Below, piece after piece: positions 21,738 to 32,480 of a stretch of DNA of 64,000 nt. Numbering within the stretch: the first letter of the stretch is position 1; each line of letters begins with the position of its first letter. Under the pieces are notes generated by a model. The model was not told the origin of the DNA. It was given only the letters and a program-made list of their open reading frames with translations, and ran no database searches. A program made the position numbers and the translations under genes. The stretch lies in NCBI GenBank assembly GCA_034440575.1, contig JAOTOL010000419.1:1-64000 (forward strand), read 5' to 3'. The stretch is from Imbricaverruca yamaguchii (Eukaryota; Arthropoda; Thecostraca; Neoverrucidae).

Positions 21738-23904
21738 CCAAGGATATTTTAACATTTTAACACTGGCTGTTCCTGCTGCGAAATGCCATTTTCAAAGACG
21801 TTGGAATTGTCCAGATGGTGGAACAACCTGATATCGCGCTGATAAACAACTGGACATACCACTTCGGCTACAAAACATCAGTGTCAGTTTATGGCAATGT
21901 GCTTCAAGGAGGGAGGGAAGGGAGGGGTTAACATTCAGCATGACCGTTTGAACCGCACATAGCTGTATATGCCGTACATGGACGCCCCTCTCCATTCCGA
22001 CTGGTTAAGAAGCCCAAATTAACGGATGTTTGCGATGTGTGAGCATGAAGTCGTACTGCTACGAGACAAGCAGATTGGCAATCAAAACTCGGTGAAAGCC
22101 ACTAAACGTTAACAGGTACACGGGAGTACCCATCCTTCCATATGCGACCTAAATACGTTAAATTCCAGGGATGAGAATGTAATGGTAAAGCAAGGTAGGG
22201 CAGGTCACACTATTCCCCGTTGGGTTTTTTCTGGCTGGATAGACCCCACCATCAAATATCCGTAGACATGTTTTCCTGAAGCCCTCTCAAACAAATACCA
22301 CGTCTGGTAACGTCATCGTGGGCCCAGGAACGACTGTGCTCAGATGTTAACCCGAGCACTACAGGGCCTTTTGCATAACACGAACCGAAGAGGGGGTGCA
22401 TTCCGCTCCCCTCCCTCTAAGCTCCAAGAAGCTGAGCTGAAGCTACATGCTCCAAACTTGCAGGGGATATTACGGCTTCAGTGAACTCTCTGCAGTATGC
22501 ATTTGAAGACCTAAACACAATGCCTTCACGGTCAAATGAGGTAGACCAGCAGTCGGTCGGTCGACTTCGCTCACCTGCAGTTCCTATATTTAGAAACGGA
22601 ACTATAATTTTTGTTTGCGTATGATGCACTGATCAATTTGCAGCACAGTCAATATGTTGTTGCAATATCCCTGTCCACTTATGACACATCACTGAACAAT
22701 ATGAAATGTAGGCGAATTCTGCACTCCCCTCCCTCCACCGTGGGTGCGTTAACGAGAAACTTATTATCATCAAATTATAGCGTAATTTTTCGCTTTGTTT
22801 TTGTACTTCAATCCGACTTTTTGCTAAGGTTACTATATGCACCCGTGTCCTGTTGCTAAGCAAGGTTTGTTGCGGGAACCATGGCCCAACCACTCGAATC
22901 ATGAATTTCAGTTCAACGGGATAGTTTTGACCGACAGCTTAACATGCTGTCAATGCATCGACACGGCGACCCCAATAGCTCGTCCCCGGCCTCATCAGGC
23001 CAGTTGTAAACTGACCGTTCCAGCCGGAGATAAATGCGAGCGCTTAAAATATAGGCCAGCACCCTAATCAAATGAACTATCGCGGAGGCTAGACTTACAT
23101 TTTTCTAAAATATTATCACACTCTAGATGAAAGATGAAAGAAATAAGATAACGAAAGGAAGACCCATATAAGACAAAGATCGGAAGGCAAACACGCAAAT
23201 CAATCGTGCCTAGATCATCAAACAGTTACATACATTAAGTATAGCGCCTCATGTCTTGTATTAGTGTATGACCTAACGTGATGTAAAAGGTGACTTGACT
23301 TTCAGGTACATTATGAATTCAACAGAGCTGAGAATATATCACCGCATCCCAAATATTTGGTATTTCACTCCCTGGATTTCAAAGGCTACCCTTCTTGACG
23401 AGTGATAATGACATAAGAGATTATTTCTGGACAAAAACTGATACCATTGAACAAAAAAAAGAGGGAAATTTTGCCTGGTAAGTTCCCGAACACGACATAA
23501 TACTCCGCGCGTAGATGGTATTCTATGGAATTGAATCCGCTAAGATTGACGTAGCCTAAGACTATGAATTTTAGTGGTTCATTAGAGCCAATGCATGTCC
23601 GAATCGACAAATTAATTCAAGATAGAAAGAACTGCCTGTATATAGCCAAGGCATATAGAACATGCCAAGTTGCTACTTTTGATACCCAGTGCATCGCTAC
23701 CGTTCCAAAATGCCCTCCTATTGTTTGTTCAACTTCGGTAACAACACAGCTGGTGGTTGCGTTGTTACAGAAGTTGAACCACAACACAACACAGCCGGGG
23801 CCGACCAGCAGCCAATGATCGTCGAACCAACAACGATACGACCCACCAAGACACCACGGAACAGCCAACACGAAGAACGACAAACAATTAATCAAGTAGC
23901 TCAC
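21736..23904. other. Presumed ASH2L intron/intergenic DNA
   Basis: I searched the minus strand for the next ASH2L exon (the region after MTTMARRTTQSW) and did not find one. An imperfect inverted repeat GTTCAACTTC.GTAACAAC/GTTGTTACAGAAGTTGAAC lies at 23728-23778. Confidence 0.4.
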
Positions 23905-24074
23905 CGTTTGCTTCCAACTCTGGGTGGTACGCCGCGCCATGGTTGTCATGCCCTCCCAATGCATCTCAATCCAGGGCACGATGTCTTTTGCCAAAGAGAA
24001 CATGTGGCGGCTACCTTCCTTAGAGGCCGACTGTTGCAGATTCGCAAGTGCCGTCACACACATTTGACTGGACT
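23905..24074 (-). CDS. ASH2L: ASH2L/ash2 coding exon 3
   Basis: A 170-bp exon bounded by the acceptor TTATTTTCCGCAG and the donor GTGAGC. Joined in phase to the preceding exon (2 bases complete a Gln codon), it encodes residues 92-148 of the partial protein. Segments include SSQMCVTALANL, KDIVPWI and WEGMTTMARRTTQSW, matching the winged-helix part of the ASH2 N-terminal module, which contacts DNA in known orthologues. MTTMxRR is closer to arthropod than vertebrate ASH2. It ends in phase 0. The next exon must lie farther left, in or beyond this window. No stops or frameshifts. Confidence 0.88.
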
Positions 24075-24224
24075 CTGCGGAAAATAAAGACAGTCGCATA
24101 CATCTGATTGGACCGTGTGAAGAGGAACGGTCCGCACACACAAACGCGAGTGGACTTTGTGGAGAGCTGATCCGTATCACATATAACTGAACGGACTCTG
24201 TAGGGAACAGGAATTCGTTGTTAA

Positions 24225-24569
24225 TATACTCTGCGACCTGACTTGACATCGGTGGCCTAACATGACCTTAAAAATACATAGCATGGCAATATACATCAAA
24301 CAAGTTGCTAGCTTTGCCAAGAACACTTCCATTTTGCCAATATACCGGAAGCGCATCAGCGCCGATTTTTGTGGTCTGGCGCTATGAAATGTTTTAGCCA
24401 ACTCGAAACCTTTTTGGCAGATTTCCGTTTTTCTTCCTTTAAAAACGCATCGATAATTTCTAAGCAGGTGCATAAGAAATGGCGTATATCGACCGGTAAA
24501 ATTTGGAGTTATTTGCGAAAACTCGGAGGGGTGGGCGGATTTCGCCCCCACTCCCATCCGAGGCGCGTG
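24225..24569. mobile_element. TTAA-flanked 345-bp MITE (family T1)
   Basis: Flanked by TTAA (24221-24224 and 24570-24573), with the terminus GGCGCGTG next to the right TTAA. It matches the 342-bp unit 39241-39582 and the ends of the 1.3-kb elements near 38-48 kb. TTAA targets are typical of piggyBac-like transposases. No coding capacity. It sits in ASH2L intron 2. Confidence 0.7.
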
Positions 24570-24774
24570 TTAAATTATTATCACTACACACTAGAACCAG
24601 GATAAAAACAGTAACTGCGCTCTTCCGAGAGCCTGTGCCATGTATCTTGTAACGTCCAATTTTTGTGGATGTGCAGGAGTTCAAAACAAGCCAACGTTTT
24701 CACAATTTGGCAGTCTGTATTAACATCAGGGATGCGAACACAGTGGAATGGATTTCTTTTAATATTTTTTTTAA

Positions 24775-25215
24775 ATGTTTTTCGTCAGATGTGAGATGTC
24801 CAAACGAGCACAGTATGATTTCGAAAGTTGCCATGGAATTAGTTTCAATTAAAATGTTGATGCATTTGAAACTCCAATTTGAGCAGATGACATACTTATG
24901 ACTGCACCGGTATAATTGGTTTTGATATTCATAATTTATGGTACATTCTGGATAGCGATAAAAATTAATCTGCAATGACTTGGTATCATTTACCATATCG
25001 CATTATAGATAACTCCTTTACCTAAAATTGTGTTGATAAATGTTTGTGTATCACCATCCCTCATCAAGAGCATGGTAACTATGAACGAGGTACTGTTAGA
25101 AAGGAGACACGAATATTCATAAGCACGCATCTAGAAGCAAGATGTCGGTACTTCCTGGAGAAGGACGTCAATAGTGTTCAGAAAGTAGTATATTCCTCCC
25201 TATTTCACGAATAAT
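24775..25215 (-). repeat. Dispersed repeat family R1, copy 2 (inverted)
   Basis: Reverse complement of 6480-6905 with many substitutions and small indels. It lies in ASH2L intron 2. An open stretch (24700-24996) shares LCSFxHLTxxEK with copy 1. Confidence 0.6.
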
Positions 25216-25378
25216 TTATCACTGTGCGAACATCATGGTGTGTATGGTGGCCTGACTATCGCAGTGATGCTACAACTGCGGCAATGCGCATGAAAAAAAA
25301 CGTTTTAGCCGAAATTGGCCGCACTCCTGTTGAACTCAGGCTCATCTGGCGAATATGGTGCACGTATCAAAAGCTTAA

Positions 25379-26180
25379 CCCGCGCCGTCTTTCCGGTGAA
25401 ATCCTCACACACCGTCTCGGGGGCGGGGGGTTGAAGACCCCCCCTCTAAAATCCAAACTAAGCATCGCACGAAAACGAAATAGGTGTCATCGGAAAGCGG
25501 TTGACGAGTAGGGTACGGGTCCGCCCTCCAAAGAATTTCCCCCAAAAGTGACGTCACCAGGGGGCTAGATTTTCACGACTTTTCACGACTTACATTATGT
25601 TTTTGACTCTGGGGAGTTCATTTTGTGGGATATATGAAAAAAACAAATTTTATTTGGAATGAGAAAGGGACAGCGAAATCGACCAGGGCTATAATTTGTT
25701 GTCCCCCAAAATGAAATAAAAAATATTTTTTGAAATTTCAAAATTATCATTTTCCAATGGGTAGAGGAGACCAAGAAACGTTGTTGGAAGTTAACTTGCC
25801 CTAATAAAAAATTCTTACTTTAGCCAGGATACTGTATTTGAACTGCAATTTGGCAAACACAAAATTTATATGTATTCAAAACAAAAAAAATCCACCCGTA
25901 CGTTTTGTTGCATCCATAAAGATAAGCAAACGCTGAAAGCCTCATTAAACTATCTGTATCCGTTAAAGCGTGACGACTGGTTGAACATTTTTGGAGGTGA
26001 CCTCACTTGACCTGGACTAACTCGTTAACCCTAGATGACCTGACCTAAAAATTTAGAATCAGCATGTCAAATTTATGTGGGAAAGGGTATGCCAAATGTG
26101 GGCGCGCTGCTGCGCGCCGTTCGTCGGCTATCCGCGAAAAAACCTGAAGGGCCGGTTGAAGACCCCCGAGACGGGACGGG
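25379..26180. mobile_element. TTAA-flanked 802-bp element (family T2)
   Basis: Flanked by TTAA (25375-25378 and 26181-26184). The termini are inverted and imperfect: CCCGCGCCGTCT at the left and CCCGTCCCGTCTCGGGGG as reverse complement at the right. GGTTGAAGACCCCC recurs near both ends. No ORF with a domain. Non-autonomous, piggyBac-like by target site only. Confidence 0.6.
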
Positions 26181-27121
26181 TTAAGCATGCGAAGTCCAGT
26201 TTTCAAATTAGCAAACGCACACGCCGCACACTTTTCATCCCTGAGCCCGGCCGCTTGGTGTATGACGTATACGCAACGCGTTAGCACGTGACAGCCTAAG
26301 CCGCACAAGTTAGCAGCACATGTTGTTAAGAGCTTCATCGCATTAGTCACGCAGTCGCCCAGTCGCAATGAGCGTACATCATGTGACATGACGACAGAAC
26401 CATGTGGCCGGGGGCTGAACCACACAGCTATCTTTTCGAGCACGAAATGTAACCGCAAAGTCGTTTGGTTAAGCAGAAATTGGAAGTATTTCAGAAGAGA
26501 TATTGCGATGAAAGCATGCAAAAATCGAAATTAAAAGAGCAAGAACATTCACAAGCTGAAAACTACAAACGAAGCACTAACACAAAAGGCCATTCAGGAT
26601 TAAAAAGTGTAATTGCTTGACCGGGTTATACGTAATCGTCTTCCCAGCACATACGTCGTTCCTAATGACAGCTCATGCTCGCTATCATGTATATACATAC
26701 ATGTGTGATGAATCATTCTCATATGTGCATGAAATAACACATGTAGTGAGCATCGATCATTCTGCCAGCAGATGCACATTGCAGCTTGTGCGCAGGATGA
26801 TGGACAAGGTATAACCATGAATGATTGCATTGCTATGATACATGTGCATCTTTTATCCGAGCCAGAATAATTCATTAACGACCTATGTAACTCGTTTCAC
26901 TCACGTCAGATGGGGTAATGACTGAGGTGATCATCTCTGTAAAGTTACAAGACTAAGACATAATAAACATTTACATTGGTATTTATACGTGCGAAACAGA
27001 GCATAAGAGTACCAAAACACGCACAAAACTCTTCCATGAAGGTACATGGTGAAGCTGAGGTCACAGGCACGTTTGAGCAATTCCATAAATACCACAGTGC
27101 GAGATGAGTTTTGATACTTAC

Positions 27122-27300
27122 GAGCCTGGTGTTTCTTGAATGTCTCAAGCCCGGTGTTGGAGCAGTTGCGGCACGTGAAGGTGTAGTTGGAGAGGAATGG
27201 CACCAGTTTGCCCAGCTGGTATGAAATGCAAGATTCGTGGTGGAACTGCAGACAACCACTGCACTGAAGTTCTACAATGTTCAGGTTTCTTCCCTTGCCA
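27122..27300 (-). CDS. ASH2L: ASH2L/ash2 coding exon 2 (PHD-like/winged-helix)
   Basis: A 179-bp exon with acceptor TTGGTTTCACAG and a consensus donor GTAAGT. Its first base completes a Cys codon with exon 1. It then reads GKGRNLNIVELQCSGC, FHHESCISYQLGKLVPF and CRNCSNTGLETFKKHQA, the atypical PHD finger and winged-helix start of ASH2, a core subunit of SET1/MLL (COMPASS) histone H3K4 methyltransferase complexes. Zn ligands QCSGC, H-x2-SC and CRNC are visible. It is separated by about 3.0 kb of intron from exon 3, with TTAA elements in between. One of the surest host-gene calls in the window. Confidence 0.93.
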
Positions 27301-28212
27301 CTGTGAAACCAATAGCTAAAATGAGAGGCTAAAACCACACCAGTACGCTTATTTGCATTGTGCTTGTTATAACGTGATGTGGCACATTATTTACAATATC
27401 ACGACACATACATATACACCAGAGGATTCAGATATTTTGATAGGGGAGGCAACTTGTCCAGAGGACATCATTTTTCAGGATGGGTGTCACTGATGTCGAG
27501 ACAAATTCCAGGGGTACATTCGGGCCTCCACAATGAGAGATTTATGCATTTGGATTACTTGTTGTTGCAGGTAATTGCGGTGACAGGAGGTACTCAAATC
27601 TCACCGAGGAGTAGCCTTGGCTGAGAACCTTGAGGAGATAAGGTCGAAAATGATGGGCATTACTGGTTTTGTATGATAATCTGTATATGATATTTATGGT
27701 ATGATAAATTTGTATGATAATTCAATTTGTCTGTGTTTGTGGAACGTAAACACAGTAGGATAATCCCTACTTGCATGCTACTAACGACAGGCCTGCTGGC
27801 CAACGCGACCAAGGCCCGTGGTGATCAGTCAAAGATTACAATGTGCACGAAGGACTTGTGTCTGCTAGTTCTCTCCGGAGCTGAAACCCAGAATGACCAG
27901 ACATTCCCAACACTGGGGAGGAGTGCACTTCGACCTTTTCGATGGGGTGTCGTATTCTTATCAGGGACGTTATTCCCCCATCAGAGGCATATGTCTCCAG
28001 TCGGCTTATGGTTCCACCAGTACCATGTTATAGTTCATGATACTCGTAAACATGTTGAAATAAATACAAGTTATTCTGCTATTGGGTACCATCTCAAAAT
28101 CTAGACAAGCATCTGTGCATGTGTGGAAGCCTTGGTTTGGTCCTGAAAGTGTTTGGCACAGTTCCCAACCAACCAGCTGTAGGAATGAATCACGGTCCGT
28201 GAATGATATTAC

Positions 28213-28307
28213 CAGTATCCACAAGTGTTGTACTCTTCCTTGTGTTTCGGGTGATTCGGCTTGTTCCCGTCCTCTCCGTCGCCAGTGGCCTCCTGTCCAG
28301 GCTTCAT
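28213..28307 (-). CDS. ASH2L: ASH2L/ash2 first coding exon (proposed)
   Basis: Proposed start ATG at 28307-28305. It encodes 31 residues, MKPGQEATGDGEDG..., ending NTCGY plus TG of a split Cys. The donor is GTAATA. The TG joins the T of exon 2 to give CGYCGKGRN, exactly the Cys pair expected at the start of the ASH2 PHD-like finger, so the splice is well supported. Upstream of the ATG, 13 bases remain open in frame back to the acceptor TGTTTGCTTGCAG (28321-28333). The true start could therefore be in an earlier exon, and this ATG is only the first visible one. Confidence 0.8.
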
Positions 28308-28320
28308 TATTGGAAGCTCT
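28308..28320 (-). other. ASH2L: 5' UTR or upstream coding part of ASH2L exon 1
   Basis: Thirteen bases between a good splice acceptor (CTTGCAG) and the proposed ATG. This implies at least one further upstream exon, which I cannot locate because the (TA)n palindrome and repeats begin about 415 bp away. Confidence 0.5.
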
Positions 28321-28729
28321 CTGCAAGCAAACAGAAGACAAGAGATAACAGGAGTTTTGCTGACTATTCATTAGAAGTGCCCCTGCTTAGTCATATTTCA
28401 ATAAACCAAATAACTACATCATCGGTCTCGGTTTTCACTGGAAGGCCAACAAAAAAACTAGGATGGAGAGTATGATTGGAAAACTTTCAGCGCAAAAGGG
28501 AAAAGCAGAAGAACAAAAGTTTATTTCTTTCTTTGTTTATCTATTGGGTTATTCACGAGACACTTTCTGCACATTCACGACTAATGAATATAACAGTGTC
28601 CATGTATTTTACGCATTTGGCGAACCAGGGCTATGTAAAATTCAGGCCTCCTGCCAAAAGGAGACGATCACCCTTTCACTTGTCCCGCCGTTGGGCGACA
28701 ACCGCCCAGACATGCTCCACTTACGTCTC

Positions 28730-28734
<5 letters not shown>

Positions 28735-28823
<89 letters not shown>

Positions 28824-28889
28824 CTTCATCTATCATATATATACATCCTTCATATATATGTGTATATATATATATATTATATATTATAT

Positions 28890-28972
<83 letters not shown>

Positions 28973-28989
28973 ATAATATATAATACATA

Positions 28990-29022
<33 letters not shown>

Positions 29023-29052
29023 TATGAAGGATGTATATATATGATAGATGAA
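28735..29052. repeat. (TA)n tract with a long inverted repeat
   Basis: Almost pure TA for 300 bp. Two non-TA islands are near-perfect reverse complements: 28822-28862 (TTCATCTATCATATATATAC, ATCCTTCAT...) and 29013-29052. The arms are about 47 bp. This can fold into a long hairpin or cruciform. Confidence 0.9.
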
Positions 29053-29558
29053 GGAAAAGATGATCACCTAATCTTACAAAGAAATCAAGTGTGTTATGGG
29101 TTATGTGACACAACTGACAAACATACATCGAATACCAATGATCAGGTCACAATTGTTCAGGGCGCCAGGACCTCGACAGGCAACACAGGCAGTGCAGGGG
29201 GACATACACCATGAAACCGCACAGACGAGATAAACAGAAACGATAGCCACACCATATAATTACAAATAATAACACTGACCTGCGATTCAAAGCCTTTTTC
29301 AAAGTTAATACGTTTTCAACAGATTTATGATCAGTTTCGCATGCCGGATTCAGAAACGCAATCAATTTTTCTCAAGCAGGTTACGTTTGTAAGATAGCCT
29401 AGATTTGAAAAAAAATAAACACATTATGGCTCAAATAGTATTCCTGAATTGATGTCCATTAAGGTATACCATTTTTGTGACTTTTTCTAGTTAGGCAACA
29501 CCAACAAAAGGCATGATACCTTTGCATGAGAACACTCAAAATCTACTAAAATTCAAAA

Positions 29559-29720
29559 TCGGCTAAATACACTACGTTAGTGCAATGTCAGTGTCGGGAC
29601 GATAGAAGCAAGGTCGGCTGAATAAACTACGTCAGAGCAATGCCAATGTGGGGACGGTAGAGGCGAGGTCGGCTGAATAAACTACGTTAGTGCAATGACA
29701 GTGTCAGGACGGTAGAGCAA
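29559..29720. repeat. 55-bp tandem repeat, about 3 copies
   Basis: Units start TCGGCTGAATAAACTACGT and contain GACGGTAGA. The copies differ by about 10 per cent. Confidence 0.85.
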
Positions 29721-29890
29721 AACACGAGTATAAATTTCCGAATTCGTGTCGCGCAACTGCACAGGTTGCACAGGAACCATCTGTAGACCAACCCAGGGAG
29801 TAGGAAACCTTCTTCATCCAAGCAATGCAACATAGGTGCGCATACAACTGTAAAGGGACTACTTTCTTTCTTCCCACCCCATGTATTGGG

Positions 29891-30822
29891 CACTAAGGTG
29901 TACCATTTTTGGGACTTTTTCGAGTCAGGCAACACCAATCAAGGGTATGATGCCTTTGCATGAGAACATTCACAATCCGAAGTTTTAGATTTTATATTAA
30001 TATTTGTTTGATTGCACCATGGTTTTGCTTTAACATATTTTGCCGCATTTAAAACGTAGGGTTTGCACTATTAGAGGTCGTGCACTCTCGGAGTCTGGAT
30101 TTCGGTCACATTAACACATCATAATCCTACAGAAGCGGTGTCTTCTGAGTTTAAAGGGGGGGTGAGAGCGTCAAATACCGGTTAAAGGGTGGAAGTGAGG
30201 GTAATACTCCTTCGCCCCCCCCCCAATCTCAGCAACCTCAGCCTTCTTGTACGTAGGCTGTTCAAACAGCGATAGACAAAACGGTGCAACATTAATATTG
30301 TGTTTGAAGAACTTATCAGGGAAAACTTAAATAATTTTTCCAACTGTAGAGGTACCAGGCAAACAACGCACGCGATTATTGAACCAAATTTCACATGCGC
30401 TCGTAAAGACACTGCTCCTGGAGGGTTATGATGTGTTAATGTGACCGAAATTCAGACTCAGAGAGCGCATGACCTCTAATGGTGCAAAACCAATGTTTTA
30501 ATGGTTGCCAAATATGTTAACCCCACCTCCTAACCGGTGTCCGACGCCCCCATCCCCACTTAAACTGAGAAGACAACACTTCTAGAGAATTATAATGTGT
30601 TGATGTGACCGAAACCCAGACTCCGAGAGCGCACGATCTCTAATAGTGCAAACCCTATGCTTTAAATGCGGCCAAATATGTTAAAACAAAACCTTAGTGC
30701 AATCGACCAAATATTAATATAAAAATATAAAACTTTAGATTTTGAATGTTCTCATGCAAAGGCATCATACCCTTGATTGGTGTTGCCTAACTTTGAAGTC
30801 ACAAAAATGGTACACCTTAATG
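29891..30822. mobile_element. Fold-back/long-TIR element, about 930 bp
   Basis: The left arm (29891 to about 30130) starts CACTAAGGTGTACCATTTTT. The right arm (about 30590-30822) is its reverse complement, ending AAAATGGTACACCTTAATG. The middle holds a further copy of the inner arm (30420-30545). A solo end of the same family is at 29460-29545. No coding capacity. TSD not certain. Confidence 0.75.
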
Positions 30823-30990
30823 TCCATGAATTATGTTTTCGTCCCAAATGTCTGTCAGCCTTTTTTTCCATCATTTCAGATCTGGATAGATATTTCAATG
30901 AATCAAAAGTGCAAGAACCACCCTGACAGGTTCTGAGATATCTGTGGAAAGGTGACCATTTCAAACCGCTAAGCTAAACTTACAGATTTT

Positions 30991-32480
30991 GTGAAGAAGT
31001 CATATCACGCTTACTTTGGTGTCAAACTAGTCCACCTAGCTAAACCGTTCGCTACTCACATCTGTCACAAAACATTTGTTCAAAGCCTGCAGGATTGGAG
31101 GGATAAAACGAAGAAGAGGATGCTGTCCGTTGTTCTGATGGTGTGGGGGAAGGTAAAGATCACACCAGGACTGTCATTTCCGCATGACGAATCTACAGGA
31201 GGTCCATCACAAGAACAAACATCATGTTTTATATCATGTCATTTCATCACCCATAAATTCATCTCCAATGGGCCAGATGTTCCTGTTCCTGAGCCTGGCG
31301 GCAACAAAGGATCGTCGGACGACTTAGAGTCTAGAGATGCGACCGGTGCAGACGAGGCTGGTACATTCGAGTCAACAGAGTGAGACCGACCGGTGCCACT
31401 GAGCCAAGCTGAGGTCAATAATCTGACGCCGGACTTGAACCTGTTCAAGGAGTCTACTCAGCTACTGGGTTCGCGCCTTCGTGAGAAACATCTGGAGCAC
31501 CGGAGACAACGTTCTATTGGTATCGGAACGGCGAGAAAGTCCGGAAATAGTTTTCATCTTCTCTGATCTAATGCAACGATATCGCCGACCTGACCGAAAT
31601 ATGACTTGAAGTATCATCCTACAGAATGGAGACTTCTCATCGACTCATCAAGTAGGAGTCTCAAGGGAGTTCCGAGTAACGGCAACATGTTCGGTTCGAT
31701 CTCTGACGTACACTCAGTTTAAATGAGAGAAACCAAGCCGGGCAGACGACCAGCATTATGTCGAACGTGAGTGGCCGTCTAGGTAAGGACTACAGCCCGG
31801 CTCACACCATGCTCTGCCCCACTCTAGTCGAACCGCACAAGATTCTATTCCCACCACTACACATCAAACTTAGTCTCATGAAGAACTTCGTGAAGGGGCT
31901 GGCCAAAGAAGGCGGATGATTAACTTTTTGCGATAGAAGTACCCACGCATAAGCAGGGAGAAGCTGAAGGCGGGGCTATTCGATGGTTCTCAGAGAAGAA
32001 AGCTCGGGGCGTCGGTAGCTCAGGGGTTAAGCTGAGAGTCTGGCAAGCCAGAGGTACGGGATTTGATTGCCCGCGATGCCCGCCCTTCCTGCAGGGTGAG
32101 AGGCAGGCGACGCCATATGGCCTCGGCTGCTGAGTGCGTCGTAAATCCACAATCCAATCCAGATAAGAAAGCTCATCAAGGACACCCCATTGATGAATCA
32201 TGTAATCGCACTTAACTCTCTGCTTGGCTGAATCTAGTCGATCATTGAGTTTCCTCGGCAACCACTGGAGTACCAGAAGGCTGTTGATGAGCTGATGGAG
32301 ACTGTCCGTCAGCAAGATGAGCGCATATCAGTGAAAATGCACTTCCTCAGATCTCATCAGGACTATCTTACGGAGAATTGTGGAGACTTCAGTGAGAACA
32401 GGGTGAGCATTTTCACAAGTGCAGCCGAGTGATGGAGGAATGCCATGAAGGCCGGTGGGACATAAACTTTCTGGCCGACC
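30991..32480 (+). pseudogene. Decayed copy of a widespread uncharacterised animal protein family
   Basis: Three-frame reading shows, in order: KPFATHICHKTFVQSLQDWR (about 31040-31100), DCHFRMTNLQ (31160), VPVPEPGG, NNLTPDLNLFKES (31410), LLIDSSSRSLKG (31630), LPPLHIKLSLMKNFVKGL (about 31850), REKLKAGLFDGSQ (31955), and after the SINE VKMHFLRSHQDYL (32330) and HEGRWDINFLADH (32450). I remember this motif series as a large family in cnidarian and arthropod genomes with no assigned function. It may be transposon-derived, but I cannot prove that. Frameshifts and stops throughout. Confidence 0.6.
32006..32164 (+). mobile_element. tRNA-derived SINE with 10-bp TSD
   Basis: A 159-bp unit flanked by AAGAAAGCTC (31996-32005 and 32165-32174). 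The head GTCGGTAGCTCAGGGGTTAA is A-box-like, and GGGATTTGATTGCCC is a degenerate B-box. It ends in ATCCACAATCCAATCC, a short repeat tail. It interrupts the pseudogene at 30991-32480. A different family from the SINE at 13928. Confidence 0.8.

Noticed and set aside
18850..21760. TSD for LINE F (TCAAGGATGTTT / CCATGGATATTT)
   Set aside because: Three mismatches in 12 bases next to a microsatellite; not convincing.
28463..29067. IYIYIY ORFs on both strands
   Set aside because: Translation of (TA)n microsatellite.
32010..32082. Possible tRNA gene
   Set aside because: Degenerate anticodon arm and B-box; TSD and tail identify a SINE.
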